This document shows, one piece after another, positions 60,401 through 64,000 of a DNA stretch of 64,000 nucleotides. The notes beneath the pieces are model-generated. The model was not told where the DNA came from, searched no databases, and saw nothing but the letters and a program-made list of their open reading frames with translations. The stretch is from contig JH153760.1 in NCBI GenBank assembly GCA_000226015.1, forward strand, positions 176,836 through 240,835, given 5' to 3'. The DNA comes from Mnemiopsis leidyi (taxonomy: Eukaryota; Ctenophora; Tentaculata; Lobata; Bolinopsidae). A program made the position numbers and the translations under genes. Within the stretch, counting starts at the first letter, position 1. The number at the start of each line of letters is the position of its first letter.

Positions 60401-61308
60401 GAAGGAACTGGAAGTGAAGATGAACCACATCAAGAAGAAAGCCGATGAAATGAAAAACGATTCAAAAGATCAGACTTTATCTGAAAATCTCAGCAACGAT
60501 AAGGTAATTTCTATTCCATCGGAAATAGGAATTGTGAAGACTTTCAATCCGAATATTTTATTCACAATGGAATTAAACGATCTAGTTTTCCCCGAAATTT
60601 TCGACGTTATTGTTATGGTTAATGAAATAACTATGCAACATCTAAAAATCTTACTAAATCCCTACCTCCTCAGCTGATGGATCTGGTCCGAGAAAAAGAC
60701 CGGGCTCTGCAGCAAGCACGACGACTCCACGGCGCCAACGTCGCCACGATGAGGAAAAGACACGACAAGGCGGTGGGGAACCTGCAGGCGACCATCGACC
60801 AGCTTACAGTTACTTTACAGCAATTTGTACCGGGGTGAGTTCAAGTCGTATTTCCATTACTTCCATCTGATCTTGAAACTTCAATTAAAGGGCTCAAGTT
60901 CTAGTTCCGATTCGATGTTTGAACTTGGGCTTCGAACGTATTAGGACTAGGTATTATATAAGCTGTGATTATTAATACTTGAGATTTCTTTGATTTTTCG
61001 GGTACTTACTCACCACCAGCCATCACACAGGTACAATACGGTAGCTACCGACCGAGGTTCGACTGACCGAATATCAGTGACCTGCAGACAGGGCCGATTT
61101 AGTGCATGTAAGTACACACTAGCGGTTTTAAAGAACAGTATCTGCAGTTTCTTTGTTACTGTCAGTCTTCTTTGTCATTTATCAAATAGTGACTGTTAGC
61201 ACACTACTCGTCCATCAACCTGCGACACTGACTTTCTTGATTTCTATCTTGAATTTCTATGTTGAATTTTTATGTCTAATTTCTTTCAGGCACGGTAATT
61301 ACGGATAA
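33439..61308 (+). CDS. Large acidic coiled-coil protein, about 1,400 residues, about 20 exons
   Basis: Exons, all phase-compatible: about 33439 (or 33382)-33472, 33942-34797, 34996-35163, 39329-39570, 40600-40751, 40929-41002, 41141-42106, 42494-42592, 47061-47211, 51937-52039, 52162-52285, 58090-58183, 58471-58558, 58694-58823, 59000-59114, 59287-59399, 59525-59581, 59961-60503, 60674-60834 and 61290-61308 (TAA 61306-61308). The first half is polar, with acidic serine clusters (SSDTDLSESDAEFDS) and a decapeptide repeat. From 47 kb on it is coiled coil, such as EEMERLRSDYEVLLEL and KLLKDKKA, ending in ATIDQLTVTLQQFVPGHGNYG-like sequence. The style suggests a centrosomal, ciliary or cytoskeletal scaffold, but I do not recognise a family. 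The 5' end may be the exons at 11496-12314. Confidence 0.8.
35375..35431 (+). CDS. Possible alternative last exon of the coiled-coil gene
   Basis: An AG acceptor at 35373-35374 is followed in phase 0 by ILDESSEELSSDSEDDGS and TAA (35429-35431). This acidic serine-rich string resembles other exon starts of the same gene (for example 59525-59581, SSEEEFDEDSSSDS). If used after 35163 it would give a short isoform. The main model skips it. Confidence 0.4.
   Translation: MLDESSEELSSDSEDDGS
35440..36560. other. Intronic stretch with inverted repeat and a decayed minus-strand reading frame
   Basis: CACGTTCAAGTCGAG at about 35583 is matched by CTCGACTTGAACGTG at about 35801, a 15-bp inverted repeat about 200 bp apart. 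On the minus strand near 36010-35890 a broken frame reads KELFNSLDGRQWNRSCYW... before a stop. This is possibly a decayed transposon ORF, but no family is recognised. Confidence 0.4.
36567..37283 (-). CDS. GPCR-like multi-pass membrane protein, single long ORF
   Basis: An uninterrupted minus-strand ORF of 238 codons lies inside a coiled-coil gene intron. It contains three hydrophobic segments: around ELVTVPSFFSLLTVIKV, ITVLTTTFILNMSVSDFGYY and ANLCVAITLLILGLAPIIITF. The order basic loop (TRNKLRNG), then a helix with SVSDF, resembles TM1-loop-TM2 of class A receptors. The tail is polar and Ser/Pro-rich and ends at a stop. Only three helices are visible, so this is either part of a receptor with further exons, a degenerate copy, or an unrelated membrane protein. 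The first 60 or so residues may be intronic. Confidence 0.45.
   Translation of the reverse strand: MHVKEFQYFLRCYSQHTKLLQSQLMFLQVLKFLMGRNLTECISGSILAGILTQIFIEKSLQTLLSDTIYLDEWGIVSRNMFVKNYPKLCERKAMGYWIELVTVPSFFSLLTVIKVTRNKLRNGITVLTTTFILNMSVSDFGYYAVLCTSQGTNYNFFLEGINPANLCVAITLLILGLAPIIITFTFICSNPKRRTTEGFIERTSVPEHIHISPDSPGSERWATSRYPGPGQSPWDNLG
37290..38855. other. Intronic AT-rich stretch; nothing recognised
   Basis: The stretch has short ORFs only and a GTGTGTGTTTGTGTGTGTG run near 38262. No gene or structured repeat is seen. Confidence 0.45.
38862..39328 (+). repeat. 48-bp minisatellite carrying a 3' splice site
   Basis: About 9.7 copies of a 48-bp unit run straight into the acceptor of the coiled-coil exon starting at 39329. 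Each unit has the form AACCATCTCTCCAACAG/GTTCTATCTGACAA, matching the real junction TCCAACAG/GCTCTATCTGACAC. Use of an upstream copy would put an in-frame TAA in the message. The unit length, a multiple of three, leaves an open minus-strand frame of 136 codons (EPVGEMVIGGGDGCQI repeated) that is not a gene. Confidence 0.9.
41180..41707 (+). repeat. In-frame 30-bp exonic repeat encoding a decapeptide
   Basis: About 17.6 copies of a 30-bp unit within the exon 41141-42106 encode LNLEEPSTTT-like decapeptides. Variants include LNSEEPGTAT at the start and LNFEELSATT at the end. The central copies are the most alike, as expected from recent expansion. The product is acidic and Thr-rich and lies just before a Lys/Glu-rich segment. 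Confidence 0.95.
42593..45476. other. Coiled-coil gene intron, first part
   Basis: This stretch contains short tandem repeats at 44268-44370 and 44540-44605. A minus-strand frame of 81 codons at 43684-43439 starts MVETIKRITRKEMDYF but shows no recognised domain; I do not call it. No exon is needed here to keep phase between 42592 and 47061. Confidence 0.45.
44268..44372. repeat. 23-bp tandem repeat, about 5 copies
   Basis: The unit is ACTGATCCAGTATTTATTTTT with slight variation. It contains no coding potential. Confidence 0.85.
45478..45835. repeat. (TGTGTC)n / (TG)n microsatellite with assembly gap
   Basis: About 360 bp consist of TGTGTC and TGTGTG units on the plus strand. A 10-N gap at 45629-45638 lies inside, so the true length is unknown. 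ORFs here on both strands are artefacts of the repeat. Confidence 0.95.
45845..47060. other. Coiled-coil gene intron, second part; nothing recognised
   Basis: AT-rich sequence with short ORFs only. The acceptor for the exon at 47061 is ACCCCAG. Confidence 0.45.
48177..48495. repeat. Degenerate 45-bp tandem repeat
   Basis: About seven imperfect copies of CTCCCTCAATTCATCCGTTTTCTCC...TTTCGCTTGAGTTTTA lie in the intron that houses the homeobox gene. Polypyrimidine-rich on the plus strand. Confidence 0.8.
48500..49985. other. Flank upstream of the homeobox gene; no gene seen
   Basis: Short ORFs with no recognised domain. The AT content falls toward 50 kb, where the promoter motifs begin. Confidence 0.4.
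49992..50145 (+). promoter_or_regulatory. Probable homeobox promoter: tandem 38-bp unit and three CACGTG E-boxes
   Basis: A unit of about 38 bp (CGTGCCGGCCTCAYACYAAG...AATCTCACGTRAC) is duplicated at 49992-50029 and 50030-50066. CACGTG occurs at 50058-50063, 50087-50092 and 50137-50142, with a near match CACGTA in the first repeat unit. The cluster ends about 75 bp before the homeobox ATG. Such sites bind bHLH-zipper proteins; the regulator is not identifiable from sequence. Confidence 0.55.
50219..51445 (+). CDS. Divergent homeodomain transcription factor, intronless, 408 residues
   Basis: This is a single uninterrupted ORF from ATG to TAG. The homeodomain covers about residues 329-388. The invariant positions are present: R5, L16, F20, W48, N51 and R53. 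Helix 3 reads RIKVWYQNRRARKRR, with Gln at position 50 and Tyr instead of Phe at 49. Tyr49 is known from the BarH group, but the rest does not match that group well, so I do not assign a class. Upstream is a long Ser/Thr/Pro-rich, probably disordered region with a KRPR-type nuclear signal near residue 135 and two sumoylation-type motifs (IKQE 10-13, VKEE 55-58). ATTAAA at 51529-51534 may be the poly(A) signal. It lies in the intron 47212-51936 of the coiled-coil gene, same strand. Confidence 0.93.
   Translation: MSALLPNTEIKQELLFTLDKLIRHSQNEAQLLKDALDSLKQNSSKSPGSQDTVRVKEEIVDVLTTEHFSAPSVHVSLSEDAPCTPIISSTCPPILSSPDTVQAAQTLLRIKNELSRELQRVSPREEIDEVKPPLAKRPRIDLSSDFFLQSAPAPPVAVPTATPMVLVPIPADKVRELLVNGGTIPPMSLLSALPFSQVGELPPIPPTSPQLSTSSLLNTELNTAQSAQPTSPGSSNLLQSPSTSPSASSTSPPLLSPTMSSSILRFCERRSDRRALDVFHYLPADARSSPFPTTKPTNYRQFLDDLTVTKVKIPKLPKNYEALPKLTSGMNERTVYTPFQTERLEQSFSTNPFLTKDQREKLSKELNIHAGRIKVWYQNRRARKRREEVLKEKIETAARTGSTTASTE
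52286..52560 (+). repeat. 18-bp tandem repeat of a 3'-splice-site-like unit
   Basis: About 15 copies of GTTCTTTTTCAGACAAGT begin within ten bases of the donor at 52285/52286 of the coiled-coil gene. Each unit is a T-rich tract followed by CAG/ACAAG, a good match to a 3' splice site. The real next exon is at 58090, so these are decoy acceptors next to a donor. Confidence 0.9.
52624..52771. mobile_element. MITE of 148 bp with 38-bp terminal inverted repeats
   Basis: It starts GACGTCAGAATTCTTGGGGA and ends with the matching reverse complement; about 38 bp at each end are complementary with a few mismatches. The centre contains GACCAATCAAA. A target-site duplication is not clear. Confidence 0.85.
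53177..53468 (+). repeat. Segment duplicated at 53798-55024 (uninterrupted copy)
   Basis: This sequence of about 290 bp, from CAAGGAATAAAATAAC to TCCTCCATTAAGC, recurs at 53798-54014 plus 54960-55024 with few differences. The second copy is split by the hAT-like element. Confidence 0.9.
54015..54959. mobile_element. Non-autonomous hAT-type element with 8-bp target duplication
   Basis: The element spans 54023-54951 (929 bp). Its ends are perfect 14-bp inverted repeats, TAGGAACCGACCGG and CCGGTCGGTTCCTA. It is flanked by GATCGGGT at 54015-54022 and 54952-54959. Eight-bp target duplications are the mark of the hAT superfamily. The subterminal regions are rich in CCGG. There is no transposase ORF. 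Inside is a tandem array of CTGGGACCAGTCCCACTAA (54185-54345), itself palindromic, and several TCACGTGA motifs. Confidence 0.9.
55043..55121. mobile_element. 79-bp mariner/pogo-type MITE
   Basis: The ends are CAGTAAAACCTCGATTTACCG and GATAAATAGAGGTTTAACTG, which are near-perfect inverted repeats. TA dinucleotides flank it at 55041-55042 and 55122-55123, the target duplication of Tc1/mariner elements. CAGTNAAACCTC ends are typical of pogo/Tigger relatives. Confidence 0.85.
55130..58080. other. Coiled-coil gene intron, no gene seen
   Basis: AT-rich intronic sequence with short ORFs and no structured repeat that I can define. Confidence 0.45.
58818..58945 (+). repeat. Diverged tandem duplication starting at a 5' splice site
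   Basis: Sequence beginning at the junction GGTCAG/GTAACTGG (exon end 58823) is repeated about 70 bp downstream as TTGTCAGGAGAGGCAGG. Both copies run to AGTCAGAACATTT. The second copy has lost the GT. Confidence 0.65.
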
Positions 61309-62160
61309 TCTGAACAACCGGTAGTACAAAGAACACAGAGGTGCTATTTTTATCTTGTTTTTAGCAAAAAAGGCAATTCAGAAGATAACTGTTTCTCTCT
61401 CAGTCTGAAATTAACTGGAATAGGGAAAGGACTAATCTTTAATTGAGTTCAGATACTGACTGGTGACTGATGTCAAATTCAATGGTATAACCGTCATCTA
61501 AAAAGTGTTATTTGGTGAATAATATAACAAGCTGTATAATAGAACTAAAAGATCAAGAAATTGGAAGCAGAAAAGATCCGCATATTTTCAAACATTGCAG
61601 TTCTAAAGATAGTTCTGAAATTTATCATGGCTTAGCTGCTTGCTGCTAGTTCCAACCGACTTCAACAGTTCTTTAACTCAGAATCTTCACTCTTACACTG
61701 ACTCTTTGAGTTAACTTTTGTTCTGCATTTGTACGTCTCAACATAAGATTTGAAATGTGTTGTGTCATCTGATTGGACCTGGGGTTAAACTGTTTCAGAT
61801 GACGGAAAGCGAAAGCTATAAAGAATGACTGTTTTTTGAATTATTGAAATTGAATGACACTTTTAATATAAACTTGAACAAATGTGAAATCTGTGTGTGT
61901 GTGAACCGGGGCTCATGTTTTGTGGTGATCATTGATATTTAACTTATAAGTTATAATGCAATCGGAGTTTACCCATCAAAGTTTTAAGTGCGTTGCCTGT
62001 AACATGTTTAAGTGTTTCAAATTATGAATTTCAAATTTGAATGTCAAATGTGCATTAATAATTGTCGAAACTGATGTATATCAATATGGTTGATGGTATA
62101 GTTTCAATATCAACACTCACGAGATGTTTTTGTTGTCGTCTTAATGCATAAGTCGGGCAT
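61309..62160 (+). other. 3' UTR and flank of the coiled-coil gene
   Basis: No further exon is needed after the TAA at 61306. An AATATA at 61865-61870 is a possible variant poly(A) signal. No clear AATAAA is seen nearby. Confidence 0.4.
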
Positions 62161-62199
62161 AATATTAATTGTAAATATGAAATCAACGGATCGGTATTG

Positions 62200-63720
62200 T
62201 CGCGGTGATACCCGACTCACGCAGCTAAAGCTGAACGTTGCGTTAGTTACTGTTAACGGTAGACCGAGACGGATAAAATCTCGTCAACGTCGGTACAACT
62301 TAGATTAAACGAATTAAGTGTCGGGAGGGTGCGTTGTTTCAACGTTAACTTTAAGCTTGTTGACAGTTGCCTGGCATTGTTAGTGTTACTTTTAGGCATG
62401 CTGTTGCTAAGCCAGTTTCGTAGGTTGATATTGATAACCTACTGTCGCGGCCATCACGCGCTCTCACGCATTTCTGGACGCGCATCGGGCTCCATGAATT
62501 TAGACAGGTCGCTAGCACTTGCTCGCTTTGCTAAACCAGTATAGCCGGATAGCCCTTACTGTGTGAGCGAGCCCGTACTGTGTGAGCGAGCTCTATACTA
62601 GCTGGCGACATTTCCGAATAGCTGGAGCTCCGCGCGCACGTACAGGCTATACTATACTATTGGCTATTTCCGGCCTTGTCTGATCACTGACTTTGCCTTA
62701 ATATAACGGGCATTGCGCGTTTATAATTTCTAATTCTTCGGGCCGGAAATAAAATGTGCGGGAGGGTGCGTTGTTCAAACCAAAGCCCTTTTGCGCGGTG
62801 GAATTTATTTGTAGGTTGATAACCTAATGTCGCGGCCATCACTACACGCGCGCTGTCACGCATTTCTGGCACGCATTTCTGTCACGCATTTCTGGCCTGG
62901 CCATTTCGAAGAAATTCTAGACGCGCATCGCCCGTTGAGAATTTATGACAGTAGGTTGTAAACCTACAAATACAAATGCAAAATATGATTTAGTTGACGC
63001 AGACTTGTCGCGTTGATACACGACTCACGTCACGCAGCTAAAGCTTTGTCGAGGTGTTACCCGACCCGCGCGCGGCTCGCAGTTTGCGTTAGACGTAGAC
63101 GGACATGGGATATCATCTCGTCAACTAAAGCTGAACGTTTCGTCGTTAGAACGCGTTAGAACGTTAAACGGATATATAATCTCGTCAAACGCAGACGAGA
63201 TGATATCCGTTCGCGTTTAACGTTCTAACGATATCTCGCCAGGAGAGCAGCAAGCTGCAAGCCGCACTTGTTTCGCGTCGTGACCCTTGTCCTCCGGGGG
63301 GCGTGGCTGCGCTGCGCGGCAGCTGCTACACAGCTACAGCTAGAATAAACCAATTCTGGTGGTGCACGCGACGCGCGCAAAAGGGATTTGTGCTTTGGTT
63401 AGAGCAACGCGCAGCACGAACCTTGCGACAGGGTTATATGTTTTGTTTAACACGTTTTGTTTAACACGTACTCACATGGGCACATATGTGCGTCCCAATA
63501 GGTCGCACGCCTAGAGCGAGCCTCAGGGCAATGTTGTTTGAAACTGTCTTAAACTTATAGGTCGATAACGTGCCTGGGGACATCAATTGGAGGGAAACAG
63601 TAAGTTGATAACCTATAACTGTCGTGGCCATCACGCGCTCTCATGCATTTGTAGCCTTGGAAGAAATTCTGGACGCGCATCTCCCATTAATTTTAGACTA
63701 TTATTTAAAAATACAAATTG
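62200..63720. mobile_element. Nest of palindromic repeats, probable transposon termini
   Basis: At least three copies of a module with GTTGATAACCTA, GTCGCGGCCATCACGCGC, CACGCATTTCTGG and GACGCGCATC occur at 62423-62510, 62812-62945 and 63600-63700. A reversed copy of its end is at 62700-62730 and a distant one at 30263-30385. Between them is a hairpin, 63143-63229, whose arms read CGTTAGAACGTTAAACGGAT and ATCCGT..GTTTAACGTTCTAACG. The stretch is richer in CpG than the rest. No transposase is seen. Confidence 0.7.
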
Positions 63721-64000
63721 AATTTTGCATTTATCGAGAATGCACGGTGGGACCGCTGAAACGATAGTTGCGCAGCATATTTTTGGACCAAAATGCGCGT
63801 AAAAAGGCAAATTCCTTGTCTTAGATTTAATTTTGCCTCATTCTCGGGGGCAGTAGGGCACAGGTGCCGTGATCATGATCTTGCAGAGAATCGTTTACTG
63901 TTCATCCCCATATAAATTTTATGTACACAATTCTAAGGTTTCGATCGTTGACGACATTTCTTCTTCCCATCAAATTTCGCTGGATCACTGCACAAAAACC

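Noticed and set aside
61000-61080. GGTTCGACT resembling a tRNA B-box
   Set aside because: No T-arm stem and no A-box at the right distance.

Overview
The window is eukaryotic and almost certainly animal. It is AT-rich, its genes are split into short exons joined at GT/AG junctions with consistent reading phase, and it contains a homeobox gene, a lysosomal-type alpha-glucosidase relative, an arylsulfatase, a sushi-domain protein, a LINE reverse transcriptase and many small DNA-transposon relics. The short-intron genes and a cysteine-containing extracellular domain of a kind I associate with cnidarian proteins suggest a cnidarian or another early-branching animal. That placement is inference. 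All exon models were spliced by eye and checked for phase.

Layout. (1) 490-7254, plus strand: the last 11 exons of a GH31 glucosidase family gene whose active-site residues are largely replaced. (2) 7.3-11.2 kb: intergenic, with a tRNA-derived SINE, an assembly gap and AT-rich repeats. (3) 11496-12354, plus: two exons of a basic Ser/Pro-rich protein, preceded by a CCAAT box and a GGTCACGTGACC palindrome. (4) 13426-24941, minus: an arylsulfatase B-like enzyme with an added cytoplasmic N-terminus and membrane anchor, 14 exons. (5) 25-30.9 kb: non-coding, with a large GGCGGA fold-back element and other repeats. (6) 30965-32495, plus: two exons of a small extracellular protein ending in a sushi domain, with a LINE fragment in the intron between them. 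(7) 33.4-61.3 kb, plus: a large acidic coiled-coil protein of about 1,400 residues in about 20 exons. Inside its introns lie a GPCR-like membrane protein (36567-37283, minus) and an intronless homeobox gene (50219-51445, plus). (8) 61.3-64 kb: its 3' flank and a nest of palindromic repeats.

Reading phase allows the 11.5-kb exons to be the 5' end of the coiled-coil gene. The arylsulfatase, sushi, GPCR-like and homeobox genes would then all be nested in one host gene of about 50 kb, but that link is tentative.

The most striking pattern is that many tandem arrays sit exactly on splice junctions. Several have a repeat unit containing a copy of the neighbouring exon end and 5' splice site, or of the 3' splice site. 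This recurs in three unrelated genes. Other notable points are a probable dead GH31 enzyme and a hAT-type element whose empty target site is preserved in a nearby duplicate copy.
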